Positions 1-9,525 of a DNA stretch of 64,000 nt are shown here, in pieces. A program made the translations under genes and the position numbers. The stretch lies in the NCBI GenBank assembly GCA_017415105.1, contig JAFQJD010000030.1, positions 1-64,000 on the forward strand, read 5' to 3'. Under the pieces are notes generated by a model. The model worked only from the letters and a program-made list of their open reading frames with translations. It made no database searches and had not been told where the DNA came from. How positions within the stretch are numbered: position 1 is the first letter of the stretch; each line of letters opens with the position of its first letter. The stretch is from Clostridia bacterium (GTDB taxonomy: Bacteria > Bacillota > Clostridia > UBA1381).

Positions 1-129
1 AATGTAAGCGAAGTTGCTGATGCAGTAGGCTACGATAATTCTCTATATTTTAGTCGTGTGTTTAAAAAGTATACAGGGTATTCTCCAAGCGAATATAGGA
101 AAATGAAATCAAGCGATTATTCAAAATAA
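1..129 (+). CDS. AraC-family transcriptional regulator, C-terminal fragment
   Basis: The first 42 codons in frame 1 end at a TAA and read as the second helix-turn-helix of an AraC/XylS DNA-binding domain. The diagnostic pattern is visible: V-A-D-A-V-G-Y, then Y-F-S-R-V-F-K-K and G-Y-S-P-S-E-Y-R. The rest of the gene lies left of the window, so the effector domain and target are unknown. It ends about 330 bases before valS and is probably not co-transcribed with it, because a terminator-like hairpin lies between them. Confidence 0.85.
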   Translation, partial: NVSEVADAVGYDNSLYFSRVFKKYTGYSPSEYRKMKSSDYSK

Positions 130-248
130 AATTATGTAATAGAAAATATGACTTTTATGGTCAAAACGTAGAAATTTCGGCTCGAAACATAGAAATTTTT
201 CTTAAAATATTAAAATTTGAAACCAGATGTGCTATAATATAATATGGG

Positions 249-282
249 GAGACAAGGGGACGGTTCTGTTGTCCTGACAACC
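249..282. repeat. REP/RAYT-like half-site with small hairpin
   Basis: The stretch includes GGGGACGGTTCTGTTGTC followed by a short inverted repeat (GTTGT at 268-272, ACAAC at 277-281). From memory, similar 'GGGGACGGTTCT' sequences recur in Firmicutes next to small Y1/REP-associated transposases. Only one half is present here and no transposase is nearby. The assignment is resemblance only. Confidence 0.3.
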
Positions 283-323
283 CAAAACTAAAATGAAAGC
301 ACACAAAATTTTAAATCCATAGC

Positions 324-352
324 AAAGAAGTCGCTTCGGCGGCTTCTTTTTA
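324..352 (+). terminator. Rho-independent terminator before the valS promoter
   Basis: An 11-bp stem (left arm 324-334, right arm 339-349, one G-U pair) closes on a C(UUCG)G tetraloop and is followed by a T-rich run. It would insulate valS from upstream transcription or end a short RNA started near 245. Confidence 0.7.
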
Positions 353-378
353 TATTCTGCGAAAAAACGCAAAAACAC

Positions 379-407
379 TTGACAAATGGCGTGAAAAATG
401 AGATAAT
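379..407 (+). promoter_or_regulatory. Promoter of valS
   Basis: TTGACA (379-384), a 17-nt spacer and GATAAT (402-407) lie about 50 nt before the valS start, with the ribosome site AAAGGGA just ahead of the ATG. Confidence 0.7.
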
Positions 408-460
408 AAAGGATAATGGGTGCAATGTGTGCCAAATGAGATAACGAAAGGGATTTACCT

Positions 461-3103
461 ATGGAAGACGCAAAAAATCTTGCAAAAACTTATAACCCTC
501 AGGAATTTGAGGATAAACTATATAATAACTGGGTGACAAAGGGCTATTTCCACGCAGAAGCGGATAAGACGAAAAAGCCGTTTACTATTGTAATACCGCC
601 CCCGAACGTAACAGGACAGTTGCATATGGGACACGCACTTGACGAGACCCTGCAGGATATCTTAATTCGTTACAAGAGAATGCAGGGCTATTCTGCATTG
701 TGGGTGCCGGGTACAGACCACGCAGGTATCGCAACACAGATTAAGGTTGAGGAAGAACTTCGTGTAAAAGAGGGGCTTACACGTTACGATTTAGGACGTG
801 AGAAATTCCTTGAGCGTGTATGGGACTGGAAAGAAAAGTTTGGCGGCAGAATTATAAACCAGCTTAAGAAAATCGGTTCATCATGTGACTGGGACAGAGA
901 ACGCTTTACAATGGACGAGGGCTGTTCAAAGGCGGTTAAGGAAGTGTTTGTTAACCTTTATAATAAGGGGCTTATCTATCAGGGCTCAAGAATTATTAAC
1001 TGGTGTCCGAATTGTATAACTGCACTTTCAGATGCCGAGGTTGAGCATGCAGAGCAGGCAGGACATTTCTGGCACATCAAGTATCCGGTAAAGGGAACGG
1101 ATGAGTTTGTTATAATAGCAACAACACGTCCCGAAACACTTTTCGGCGATACTGCAGTTGCAGTTAACCCCGAGGATGAGAGATATACACACCTTATCGG
1201 TAAAACACTTTGCTTACCGCTTACAGACCGTGAAATCCCTGTTATTGCAGATGAATATGTTGATAAGGAGTTCGGAACAGGTTGCGTTAAGATAACACCT
1301 GCACACGACCCGAACGACTTTGAGGTAGGAGCACGTCACGACCTTGCACAGATTAAGGTTATGAACGACGATGCTACAATGAACTCATACGCAGGCAAGT
1401 ACGAGGGTATGGACCGCTACGAGTGCCGTAAGGCAATGATAGCTGACCTTGACGAAATGGGACTTCTTGTAAAGATTGAGGATCATTCACATAACGTAGG
1501 TCAGTGTTACCGTTGCGGAACAACAGTTGAGCCTATCGTATCAAAGCAGTGGTTCGTTAAGATGAAACCTCTTGCACAGCCGGCGATAGATGCTGTTAAG
1601 AACGGCGAAACAAAGTTCGTTCCCGAGCATTTTGAAAAGGTATATTTCCACTGGCTTGAGAATATCCGTGACTGGTGTATTTCGCGTCAGCTTTGGTGGG
1701 GACATAGAATACCTGCGTTCTACTGTGATGAGTGTGATGAGATAGTTGTAACAAAGGATGATAGTGCAGTATGCCCGAAGTGTGGCAAAGAGATGCGTCA
1801 GGACCCTGACACACTTGACACTTGGTTCTCATCGGCACTCTGGCCGTTCTCAACACTTGGCTGGCCCGATAAGACAGAGGATTTGGAGTATTTCTATCCC
1901 ACAAGCACACTTGTAACAGGTTATGACATTATCCCGTTCTGGGTAATGCGAATGATGTTCTCAGGAATTGAGCATACAGGTCAGGTACCGTTTGACCACG
2001 TATTTATTCACGGTCTTGTTCGTGACTCTCAGGGCAGAAAAATGTCAAAGTCACTCGGTAACGGTATTGACCCGCTTGAGATTGTTGAAAAATACGGTGC
2101 AGATGCATTGAGATTTACTCTTGCAACAGGAAACGCACCGGGTAACGATATGCGTTTCTATATTGAACGTGTAGAGGCGGGCAGAAACTTTGCAAACAAG
2201 ATGTGGAATGCATCAAGATTTGCATTGATGAATCTTGATATAGAAGAAAACAGGCTTCCTGATGTATCAGAGCTTCAACTTGAGGATAAATGGATTTTGT
2301 CAAGACTTAACAGTGTTATTAAGTCAGTGACAGAAAATCTTGACAGCTACGAGCTTGGTGTTGCATTGTCAAACCTTTACGAGTTTGCATGGGACAACCT
2401 TTGCGACTGGTATATTGAGCTTATTAAGCCCAGACTCTTTGATAAGGAGAACCCGACAGGTAAGACTGCACAGTATGTCCTGACTTATGTACTGTCAAGC
2501 ACAATGCAGCTGCTGCATCCGTTTATGCCGTTTATCACAGAGGAGATATGGCAGCATCTTCCGCACGAGGGCGAGAGTATTGTTATAAGCAAGTTCCCTG
2601 AATACAGCAAGGATTTGGATTTTGCAGATGATGAGAAGTCAATGACAGTTATAATGGACGCAATCTCTGCAGTGCGTAACCGTCGTGCAGAAATGAACGT
2701 ACCGCCGTCAAAGAAGGCAAAGACTATTATCGTAACAGATAGGGCAGATGTATTCAAAAAGGGTACAGCATTCTTTGAAAAGCTTGCATCAGCAAGCGAG
2801 GTTGTTATAGCAGACACTAACGACGGAATAGATGCGAACGCAGTAAATATCGTTGTTGACGGAGCACAGATTTATCTGCCTATGAGTGAGCTTGTTGATA
2901 AGGAAAAAGAGCTTGCAAGACTTGAGGCAGAGAAGAAAAAGCTTGAGGGTGAAATCAAGCGTGTTGAGGGTAAGCTCAATAACGCAGGTTTTATGGCAAA
3001 AGCCCCCGAAAAGCTTGTTGCCGAGGAACGTGAAAAGGGTGAGAAATACAAGGCAATGCTTGATAAAGTGCTCGAAAGTATAAAAGCAATCAACGAAATG
3101 TAA
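461..3103 (+). CDS. valS: Valine--tRNA ligase
   Basis: Class I aminoacyl-tRNA synthetase that charges tRNA-Val with valine in the cytoplasm. At 880 residues it has the normal bacterial length. The HIGH-type motif reads H-M-G-H (about residues 55-58, after P-P-P-N-V-T-G) and the KMSKS loop is intact (about 527-531, [10 protein letters not shown]). The region between them carries the editing domain ([10 protein letters not shown]). The last 65 or so residues form the Lys/Glu-rich coiled coil typical of ValS. folC follows after 12 nt, the usual valS-folC pair in Firmicutes, so the two are probably one transcript from the promoter at 379-407. Confidence 0.98.
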   Translation: MEDAKNLAKTYNPQEFEDKLYNNWVTKGYFHAEADKTKKPFTIVIPPPNVTGQLHMGHALDETLQDILIRYKRMQGYSALWVPGTDHAGIATQIKVEEELRVKEGLTRYDLGREKFLERVWDWKEKFGGRIINQLKKIGSSCDWDRERFTMDEGCSKAVKEVFVNLYNKGLIYQGSRIINWCPNCITALSDAEVEHAEQAGHFWHIKYPVKGTDEFVIIATTRPETLFGDTAVAVNPEDERYTHLIGKTLCLPLTDREIPVIADEYVDKEFGTGCVKITPAHDPNDFEVGARHDLAQIKVMNDDATMNSYAGKYEGMDRYECRKAMIADLDEMGLLVKIEDHSHNVGQCYRCGTTVEPIVSKQWFVKMKPLAQPAIDAVKNGETKFVPEHFEKVYFHWLENIRDWCISRQLWWGHRIPAFYCDECDEIVVTKDDSAVCPKCGKEMRQDPDTLDTWFSSALWPFSTLGWPDKTEDLEYFYPTSTLVTGYDIIPFWVMRMMFSGIEHTGQVPFDHVFIHGLVRDSQGRKMSKSLGNGIDPLEIVEKYGADALRFTLATGNAPGNDMRFYIERVEAGRNFANKMWNASRFALMNLDIEENRLPDVSELQLEDKWILSRLNSVIKSVTENLDSYELGVALSNLYEFAWDNLCDWYIELIKPRLFDKENPTGKTAQYVLTYVLSSTMQLLHPFMPFITEEIWQHLPHEGESIVISKFPEYSKDLDFADDEKSMTVIMDAISAVRNRRAEMNVPPSKKAKTIIVTDRADVFKKGTAFFEKLASASEVVIADTNDGIDANAVNIVVDGAQIYLPMSELVDKEKELARLEAEKKKLEGEIKRVEGKLNNAGFMAKAPEKLVAEEREKGEKYKAMLDKVLESIKAINEM

Positions 3104-3115
3104 GGAGATATAGCA

Positions 3116-4354
3116 TTGAACTATAAAGAAGCTATAGATTATGTTCACGCTATCCCGAAATTTGTGCGTCCGCTGGGCAACGAAAAGCTCGGCGGACTGC
3201 TTGATTTATTGGGTAATCCGCAGAATAACTTGAAGTTTATACACGTAGCCGGCACAAACGGAAAAGGCTCGGTTTGTACTATGACTGCTGAAATTTTGAA
3301 ATATGCCGGATATAAAACAGGACTTTTCACATCACCGTTTATTGAAGTTTTTAACGAGCGTATAAGAATTAACGGTGAAATGATAGAGGATAATGTACTT
3401 GCAGAGTATATCACAACGGTGTTAGGCATTATGCAGAAAAATGATATGCAGGTATCGGAGTTTGCATTTATAACAGCTGTTGCGATGAAATATTTTGCAG
3501 ACAAAAAATGTGATATAGTCGTACTTGAAACAGGTATGGGTGGAAGGCTTGATGCAACAAACATAATCCCGACTCCCGAATGTGCGGTTCTAACCTCGAT
3601 AAGTCTTGACCATACGCAGTATCTCGGTGATACGATAGAGGAAATAGCACTTGAAAAATGCGGGATAATAAAAGGCGGAACGGTTGTTTCTTCATCAAAT
3701 ACAGCAGTGCAAAGCATTATAGAAAAAACGGCAACTGAGCAAAATGCAAAGCTTATTGTGTGCGATGCCTCACAAAAAACGGACGGCGGTTTTATCTATA
3801 AAAATACAGAGTACGAATTGGGACTTGGTGGAGTGTATCAGGCAGAGAATGCAGCGGTAGTGCTTGAGGTTATAAATGTACTTTGTGAAAAGGGATATAA
3901 CATCAGTGACAACGACATACGTGACGGGCTTTCCAATGCAAAATGGCAGGCGAGATACGAGTTTATAACGCCTGATATTGTAATAGACGGTGGACATAAC
4001 AAGGACGGAATACGTGTCCTAAAAGAATCGTTAAGGGCAGAAAACAGACCTGTAACGCTTGTTATAACAATGATGCAGGATAAGGATTATGAGGAGTGTA
4101 TTTCTGATATTATAACTATCGCCGACAACGTAATTGCAACCGGACTTGATATGCCAAGAGCATTGAAATCGGAAAAAATCAAAACAGTTTGCGATAAAAA
4201 CGGAGTTTCGTGTGTTCTTACAAACAATGTAAAATCCGCAATAGAAACTGCGATAAAAAAAGCAAACGGAAATCTTATCTGCATTTGCGGTTCACTTTAT
4301 CTTGCAGGTGAAGCAAAACGTGTTTTAAAATCAATATATAAAGGAGAAGAATGA
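3116..4354 (+). CDS. folC: Folylpolyglutamate synthase / dihydrofolate synthase (copy 1)
   Basis: Mur-ligase-like enzyme that adds glutamates to folates and may also make dihydrofolate from dihydropteroate. The ATP-binding loop H-V-A-G-T-N-G-K-G-S is at about residues 43-52, and the central region has E-T-G-M-G-G-R-L-D-A-T-N and S-L-D-H-T-Q-Y-L-G-D-T. The C-terminal domain has D-G-G-H-N-K-D-G. The start is TTG, supported by AGGAGAT 6-7 nt upstream. The stop overlaps the symporter start (ATGA). A second folC lies at 17920-19170, so the window carries two paralogues. This copy travels with valS rather than with folate synthesis genes. Confidence 0.95.
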   Translation: MNYKEAIDYVHAIPKFVRPLGNEKLGGLLDLLGNPQNNLKFIHVAGTNGKGSVCTMTAEILKYAGYKTGLFTSPFIEVFNERIRINGEMIEDNVLAEYITTVLGIMQKNDMQVSEFAFITAVAMKYFADKKCDIVVLETGMGGRLDATNIIPTPECAVLTSISLDHTQYLGDTIEEIALEKCGIIKGGTVVSSSNTAVQSIIEKTATEQNAKLIVCDASQKTDGGFIYKNTEYELGLGGVYQAENAAVVLEVINVLCEKGYNISDNDIRDGLSNAKWQARYEFITPDIVIDGGHNKDGIRVLKESLRAENRPVTLVITMMQDKDYEECISDIITIADNVIATGLDMPRALKSEKIKTVCDKNGVSCVLTNNVKSAIETAIKKANGNLICICGSLYLAGEAKRVLKSIYKGEE

Positions 4355-5757
4355 TGCTGGAAAATATAGTTTCAAACATAAGTAATTATCTTTATACCTA
4401 TGTACTTATAATTCTGCTTATAGGTGGAGGTCTCTACTTTACAATCAGAACTAAATTTGTACAGTTCAGGTTTTTTGGCGAGCAGATACGTGCGGTTACC
4501 GAACAGCCGGAGGATAAGAAAGGTGTATCGTCATTTCAGGCACTGATGGTATCTACTGCATCAAGAGTTGGAACAGGAAACATTATCGGTGTATCAACTG
4601 CACTTTGCCTTGGTGGCTTTGGCTCAGTGTTCTGGATGTGGTTAATTGCCATTATTGGTAGTGCATCTGCATTTGCAGAGAGTACGCTTGCACAGATATA
4701 TAAAAAACGTGGTAATGACGGTGCATATGGCGGACCTGCATATTATATTGAGGCAGTGTGCAAAGGCAAACGTTGGGTTGCAATAATATTCTCAATATTT
4801 TTGATACTTACCTACGGTGTAGGATTTAATATGCTTGCATCGTATAACCTGCAATCAACCTTTGCTGCATACGATTTCTATAACCCCAAATATACACCGT
4901 GGGTTATAGGATTTATACTTGCCGTATTAGTAGGCTACTGCCTGTTCGGTGGTGGTTCAAGAATAATAAAGGTAACGAGCTTTTTAGTTCCTGTGATGGG
5001 TGTTATCTATATACTTGTATCATTGTTTATTGTTATTATAAATATACCGGCACTGCCCGGGATTTTCTCACGTATATTTACTGAGGCCTTTGATGTGGGT
5101 GCAATATTTGGCGGATTTTCGGGTTCGTGTGTTATGTATGGTATAAAACGAGGATTGTTCAGTAACGAGGCAGGTGTGGGCTCTGCACCGAACGCATCTG
5201 CATCGGCAGATGTGGCACATCCTGTAAAGCAGGGATTAGTGCAGGTTCTCTCAGTATTTATAGATACAATTCTTGTATGTACTGCAACGGCATTTATGTG
5301 TATGTGTTCAGGTGTTGAGCCGACGGCTGAAATATCGGGCGCGGCATATGTTCAGCAGTCCATGACAAACACACTCGGACAGTTTGGCCCTGTATTTATA
5401 ACAATATCAATGATATTATTTGCTTTCACAACACTGCTTGGCAACCTTTACTATGTCGATAAGGCACTTGCATATATAAACGGCGGTATGCCGGGCAAAA
5501 AAGCGATGGCGGTATATTACGTTCTTGCATCACTTCTTATATTTGTCGGTGCAGGCTTAACAGCAGACCTTCTGTGGAATATTGCAGATATAACCATGGG
5601 CGGTATGGCACTTATAAATATTCCGGTCATACTTATATTGAGTAAATATGCAATTCGTGCATTAAATGATTACACAAAACAGAAAAAAGAGGGAAAGTAC
5701 CCGGTATTTCACGCACAGGATATCGGCTTACCTCACAAGGTTGATTACTGGCAATAA
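4351..5757 (+). CDS. Sodium:alanine symporter (AGCS family)
   Basis: Polytopic membrane protein of 468 residues, about 10-11 hydrophobic segments. It matches the alanine or glycine:cation symporter family, which imports small neutral amino acids with Na+. Family signatures are visible: S-R-V-G-T-G-N-I-I-G-V near residue 72 and G-L-F-S-N-E-A-G-V-G-S-A-P near residue 270. Its ATG overlaps the folC stop by 4 nt, so it is translationally coupled as the last gene of valS-folC-symporter. A strong terminator follows directly. The exact substrate cannot be read from sequence. Confidence 0.93.
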   Translation: MMLENIVSNISNYLYTYVLIILLIGGGLYFTIRTKFVQFRFFGEQIRAVTEQPEDKKGVSSFQALMVSTASRVGTGNIIGVSTALCLGGFGSVFWMWLIAIIGSASAFAESTLAQIYKKRGNDGAYGGPAYYIEAVCKGKRWVAIIFSIFLILTYGVGFNMLASYNLQSTFAAYDFYNPKYTPWVIGFILAVLVGYCLFGGGSRIIKVTSFLVPVMGVIYILVSLFIVIINIPALPGIFSRIFTEAFDVGAIFGGFSGSCVMYGIKRGLFSNEAGVGSAPNASASADVAHPVKQGLVQVLSVFIDTILVCTATAFMCMCSGVEPTAEISGAAYVQQSMTNTLGQFGPVFITISMILFAFTTLLGNLYYVDKALAYINGGMPGKKAMAVYYVLASLLIFVGAGLTADLLWNIADITMGGMALINIPVILILSKYAIRALNDYTKQKKEGKYPVFHAQDIGLPHKVDYWQ

Positions 5758-5758
5758 A

Positions 5759-5793
5759 AAATTAAGTGGTTCGGATGAACCACTTAATTTTTT
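5759..5793. terminator. Bidirectional terminator
   Basis: A near-perfect 14-bp stem (AAATTAAGTGGTTC, loop ggat, GAACCACTTAATTT) with A-run and T-run flanks lies between the symporter and the convergent flavoprotein gene. It can serve both strands. Confidence 0.9.
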
Positions 5794-6410
5794 TATCTGA
5801 TAAAGTTCGTTCTTTCGCCACTGTCAGCAGTGGGGGCGGTTATACCATTATCTTCGCCGACTTTAATGCACTTTATAAGCCATGCCATATTTTTGCCTAT
5901 GTTACGCATTGTCTGTAAGCCTTCAGCATCTTTTTCTACATCCTCGGGCTTTGAGCCGTGTACCATATTCCAGTATGTAGATGCAACAACCGGCATCTGT
6001 CGGATTGTGAAATACTTGTTTATTACATCAAGTGAAGCAGTTGTTCCGCCACGGCGTGCCGATGCAACAGCCGCAGCCGGCTTGTGTGCAAGGTCGGGGC
6101 ATATACCGAAAAGTCGGTCTAAGATTGCAAGTAATGCACCGTTGGGGCTTGCGTAGTAAACAGGAGTTCCTACAACAAGACCGTCACATTCTGCCATTTT
6201 CTCTGAAATTTCGTTTACGCCGTCATCAAATACGCATTTGCCGGTTTTTGCACAGCCACCGCAGGCGATGCAACCGTGGACTGCACCTGTGCCTATCCAT
6301 ACAATTTCAGTTTCCACATCATTATTATTTAATTCTTTTGCAACCTCACAAAGTGCCCGATTTGTACAACCTTCCTTGTGTGGACTTCCGTTTATAAGCA
6401 ATACTTTCAT
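5793..6410 (-). CDS. Iron-sulfur flavoprotein / NADPH-dependent FMN reductase family
   Basis: Flavodoxin-fold protein of 205 residues. The N-terminus L-L-I-N-G-S-P-H-K-E-G-C-T is the FMN phosphate loop. Cysteines 47, 50, 53 and 59 form the C-x2-C-x2-C-x5-C motif of the archaeal/clostridial iron-sulfur flavoprotein group, which binds a 4Fe-4S cluster. G-T-P-V-Y-Y-A-S-P-N-G is the flavin-ring segment. It probably moves electrons to O2, peroxide or quinone-like acceptors; the physiological acceptor is unknown. It is a single-gene unit with a consensus promoter at 6451-6479. Confidence 0.88.
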   Translation of the reverse strand: MKVLLINGSPHKEGCTNRALCEVAKELNNNDVETEIVWIGTGAVHGCIACGGCAKTGKCVFDDGVNEISEKMAECDGLVVGTPVYYASPNGALLAILDRLFGICPDLAHKPAAAVASARRGGTTASLDVINKYFTIRQMPVVASTYWNMVHGSKPEDVEKDAEGLQTMRNIGKNMAWLIKCIKVGEDNGITAPTADSGERTNFIR

Positions 6411-6450
6411 AATATCTGCCTTTCTTCATTTTTCTTATATTTATATTCAG

Positions 6451-6479
6451 ATTATACTCCAAAAATTACAACGTGTCAA
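6451..6479 (-). promoter_or_regulatory. Promoter of the iron-sulfur flavoprotein gene
   Basis: On the minus strand a perfect TTGACA (6479-6474) and TATAAT (6456-6451) are separated by 17 nt, about 40 nt from the start codon. Confidence 0.8.
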
Positions 6480-6563
6480 GCAAATAAAAGTTATTGATGT
6501 TGGTTTTTGAACGAGTTATAATATCGAAAACTACAAATGACAGGAGGGGTATGATGCCTGCAA

Positions 6564-7364
6564 TTATTTTTTTGGTGGTTTTTTGTGTTCATTTATGTAT
6601 GCACGATAAAATGACGAATATGTATTAAAACCTGCAAGCTGTGATGCTTCGCTAATGTTTGTGCCGCTATCTATCAGTTCCTTTGCAAGAGCAAGTCTTT
6701 TTTTAGTTATAAACTGATGTATTGTTAGCCCGGTTGATTGTGGGAACAGATGGCATAAATGATATTTTGATATGTAAAAACGCCTTTCAAGTTCATCAAG
6801 TGTAATGCTTTTTGTAAAGTTATTATTTATGAAAGCTATCACATCCCGAAGCCGTGGGGAAACGGCATTCTGAGTGGGGTTCATTTTTATATTGTTTATA
6901 AGATAAAGCATTTCTGTAATTGCAGAAAGTGCAACAGGTGAATATGTACCAGCTTCTGTTTCGTATTTTTTCAGACGTGTTATTGCATCATAAAGACCAC
7001 TGTCTTTTACTGTCTGAGCGTCTATTTTATTCCCGATTTTTTCTGAAAGATTCAAAAAGGCTCGTTCATATTCTTCGCATCCGTTTATCCGAAAAAAAGC
7101 AGGTTTAACCATGCAAACGAAACGACTGTATGGCGTACAGCTGTTATGATAAATTCTATGCATCTGATATTTTTTAATAACGATTATATCGTATGGCTCC
7201 AGATCATAAAAATTCCCTTCGACAACATATTTTGAATCACCTTTAAGAAACATAAATATTTCATAGTCATCATGGAGATGAAGATAAAAATTTTCTTTTG
7301 ACGGTTGTTCTGTTGTCCATTCGGAAAAACTATATAGTTTATCTTTCTCAAATACACTGTCCAT
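6564..7364 (-). CDS. AraC-family regulator with cupin sensor, divergent from sugar operon
   Basis: Transcription factor of 266 residues. The N-terminal half is a cupin-like sugar-sensing domain (L-H-D-D-Y-E-I-F-M-F-L-K-G then V-E-G-N-F-Y-D-L-E-P-Y-D-I-I-V). The C-terminal 100 residues carry two helix-turn-helix motifs (S-I-T-L-D-E-L-E-R-R-F-Y-I-S and N-I-S-E-A-S-Q-L-A-G-F-N-T-Y-S-S-F-Y-R-A). I chose the internal ATG at 7364 because GGGGTGAT lies 5 nt upstream, whereas the ATG ten codons earlier has no ribosome site. It is divergent from the gene at 7494, which suggests it controls the downstream sugar operon. Confidence 0.9.
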   Translation of the reverse strand: MDSVFEKDKLYSFSEWTTEQPSKENFYLHLHDDYEIFMFLKGDSKYVVEGNFYDLEPYDIIVIKKYQMHRIYHNSCTPYSRFVCMVKPAFFRINGCEEYERAFLNLSEKIGNKIDAQTVKDSGLYDAITRLKKYETEAGTYSPVALSAITEMLYLINNIKMNPTQNAVSPRLRDVIAFINNNFTKSITLDELERRFYISKYHLCHLFPQSTGLTIHQFITKKRLALAKELIDSGTNISEASQLAGFNTYSSFYRAYINEHKKPPKK

Positions 7365-7493
7365 ATTTATCACCCCATACAGAGATAATAACATAAATTA
7401 GCAATTTTTGCAATATAAATCGCAATTTTTTGTATAGAAAATTTTAAATTTTGTGATATCATTATATTATAATAAAATTTAAGGAGTAGTAAA

Positions 7494-8348
7494 ATGCCAT
7501 ATTCAAAAATCAGCGGATTTTCAGATGAGATTGCAAGTGATATAAAAACTCAGTTTGAGGTTTTAAATAAGCTTGGAATAAAGTATTTTGAACCGCGTGG
7601 CGTTAACGGAAAAAACATTTCGGAGCTAAACGATGATGAGGTTATTGCACTAAAAGCCGAAATGGATGAGTGTGGAATAAAGGCATCATCTATAGGTTCT
7701 CCGATTGGAAAAATAAAGCTGTCTGATGATTTTAGTGCACACTTTGAGCTGTTTAAAAGAGTAGTAAAAACTGCAAAAATGCTTGATGCGAAATACATAA
7801 GAGTTTTCAGTTTCTATCACGATGGTGATGAGTGGACAGATGCTGACCGTAGTCAGGTGCTTTCACAGCTTAAAAAGCTGATAGAATATGCAAAAGAGAA
7901 CGATGTTGTTCTTCTGCACGAGAATGAAAAGGATATATATGGTGACATTGCACCACGCTGTCTTGATTTGATGCATGAACTTTACTGTGACAATTTCAAA
8001 GCAGTGTTTGATCCTGCCAACTTTGTTCAGAGTAATCAGGACACAATTGAGGCATATGATATGCTTGGCGAATACATTGAGTATGTGCATATAAAGGATG
8101 CTATGGCATCAGACTGGTCAGTAGTTCCGGCAGGATACGGAGACGGAAATATTGAGTTTGTGTTGAAATCACTCTTAACCAAAGGCTACAACGGTTTTTT
8201 GAGCCTTGAACCTCACCTTGGTAGTTTTGAAGGACTTTCATCGCTTGAAATGGGTGATATAATGAAAGATTTACCCGAAAGTGGAGAAGGTACATTTACA
8301 GTTGCATACAATGCACTCAGCGAAATATTAGAAAAGATAGGAGAGTAA
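7494..8348 (+). CDS. Sugar phosphate isomerase/epimerase-like TIM-barrel protein
   Basis: 284-residue xylose-isomerase-like TIM barrel (AP-endonuclease family 2). Metal-ligand candidates are visible: E in L-L-H-E-N-E-K-D, D and H in F-D-P-A-N-F and Y-V-H-I-K-D, and the late E in L-S-L-E-P-H-L-G. It opens a six-gene plus-strand run, and 2 nt separate it from the Gfo/Idh gene. Relatives include inositol-pathway isomerases and the lyases that act on 3-keto sugars. The substrate is not readable from sequence. AAGGAG precedes the ATG, and an AT-rich TATAAT lies near 7468. Confidence 0.85.
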   Translation: MPYSKISGFSDEIASDIKTQFEVLNKLGIKYFEPRGVNGKNISELNDDEVIALKAEMDECGIKASSIGSPIGKIKLSDDFSAHFELFKRVVKTAKMLDAKYIRVFSFYHDGDEWTDADRSQVLSQLKKLIEYAKENDVVLLHENEKDIYGDIAPRCLDLMHELYCDNFKAVFDPANFVQSNQDTIEAYDMLGEYIEYVHIKDAMASDWSVVPAGYGDGNIEFVLKSLLTKGYNGFLSLEPHLGSFEGLSSLEMGDIMKDLPESGEGTFTVAYNALSEILEKIGE

Positions 8349-8350
8349 AA

Positions 8351-9511
8351 ATGGATAAGGTAAAGCTTGGAATAGTAGGCTACGGTAATATGGGATTTTC
8401 TCATACAGAAAACTTCAAAAAGGGTTTAATTCCCAATATGGAGCTTGTTGCACTGTGTGATATTGATGAGGAAAGACGGGTAGTTGCAAAAAATGACTGT
8501 CCGGATATTCCTGTGTTTGCTACGGCAGAGGAAATGTATGCAAGCGGTTTGTGTGACACAGTATTGGTTGCAGTTCCGCACTATGACCATCCTAAGTTAA
8601 TTATAAAAGCATTTGAGCATGGCCTGCACGCAATAACAGAAAAACCTGCGGGTGTATATACAAAGCAGGTTAAGGAAATGAACGATGCTGCTGCAAAATC
8701 GGATAAGCTGTTTGGGATAATGTATAACCAGAGAACTAACCCTGTGTATCAGAAGCTTAAAGCTATGATAGAGGATGGTCAGCTCGGGCACATAAAGAGA
8801 ATTACATGGATAATAACAGACTGGTACAGATGCCAGGCATACCACAATAGCTCCGCATGGCGTTCAACATGGAAAGACGAGGGCGGCGGTACACTTATAA
8901 ACCAGAACCCGCATCAGCTTGATTTGTGGCAGTGGCTGTTTGGTATGCCCGACAGAATATTTGCAAAAGCATCATTTGGTAAGTACTACGATATTGAAAC
9001 TGAAGACGATGTCATGGCGTTCTTTGAGTATGACAACGGTACAACTGGTGAGTACATAACTGCAACCGGTGAAGCACCCGGAACAAATCGACTTGAAATT
9101 GCTTGCGATATGGGTAAGATTGTAATAGAGGACAATACACTTGTTTTCTACAGAAATGTTGTTTCTGAGCGTGAGTTCAATAAGACAAATAAAGAACCGT
9201 TTGGCCGTCCTGAGGCATGGAGATGCGAAATTCCGGCTGATTTTTCGGGCGGTGAACAGCATCCGGGAATACTAAAGAATTTTGCGGATGCAATTATGAA
9301 CGGAACAGAGCTACTTGCACCGGGTGAAGAGGGTGTAAAGGGACTTACAATCTCAAATGCAATACATTTAAGTGCATGGACAGGTGAAACTGTTGATGTA
9401 AAGAACTTCCCGGACGATAAATTCTATGAGATTTTGCAGGAGAAGATTAAGAACTCAACACATACAAAGACGGTGGAAAAGGTTGTTGTCGGAACTGACG
9501 GCACATATTAA
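8351..9511 (+). CDS. Gfo/Idh/MocA-family oxidoreductase (first)
   Basis: NAD(P)-dependent sugar dehydrogenase fold, 386 residues. The N-terminal Rossmann loop is G-I-V-G-Y-G-N-M-G, the family E-K-P motif appears as T-E-K-P-A-G-V, and the substrate-side motif is G-G-G-T-L-I-N-Q-N-P-H-Q-L-D-L. Such enzymes oxidise a ring hydroxyl of a sugar, inositol or glycoside. It is sandwiched between two TIM-barrel isomerase genes and is nearly contiguous with both, so the three products probably act in sequence. The exact substrate is unknown. Confidence 0.9.
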   Translation: MDKVKLGIVGYGNMGFSHTENFKKGLIPNMELVALCDIDEERRVVAKNDCPDIPVFATAEEMYASGLCDTVLVAVPHYDHPKLIIKAFEHGLHAITEKPAGVYTKQVKEMNDAAAKSDKLFGIMYNQRTNPVYQKLKAMIEDGQLGHIKRITWIITDWYRCQAYHNSSAWRSTWKDEGGGTLINQNPHQLDLWQWLFGMPDRIFAKASFGKYYDIETEDDVMAFFEYDNGTTGEYITATGEAPGTNRLEIACDMGKIVIEDNTLVFYRNVVSEREFNKTNKEPFGRPEAWRCEIPADFSGGEQHPGILKNFADAIMNGTELLAPGEEGVKGLTISNAIHLSAWTGETVDVKNFPDDKFYEILQEKIKNSTHTKTVEKVVVGTDGTY

Positions 9512-9525
9512 GAGGGGAGATAAAA

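Larger units (their letters stand above)
130..460 (+). other. Intergenic region upstream of valS
   Basis: This 331-base gap holds no convincing gene. It contains a TATAAT-rich stretch (233-243), a REP-like half-site with a small hairpin (249-282), a strong UUCG-loop terminator (324-352) and a consensus promoter for valS (379-407). I looked for a T-box leader, common before aminoacyl-tRNA synthetase genes in Firmicutes. I did not see the conserved T-box sequence, and the distance from the promoter to the start codon is too short for one. Confidence 0.6.

Noticed and set aside
130-460. T-box riboswitch before valS
   Set aside because: No conserved T-box sequence, and the promoter at 379-407 leaves only about 50 nt of leader.
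1596-1910. Long frames antisense to valS
   Set aside because: Shadow of a highly conserved gene, no ribosome site, no recognisable protein; the same holds for the other long antisense frames over valS, folC, polC, dxs and the GH78 gene.
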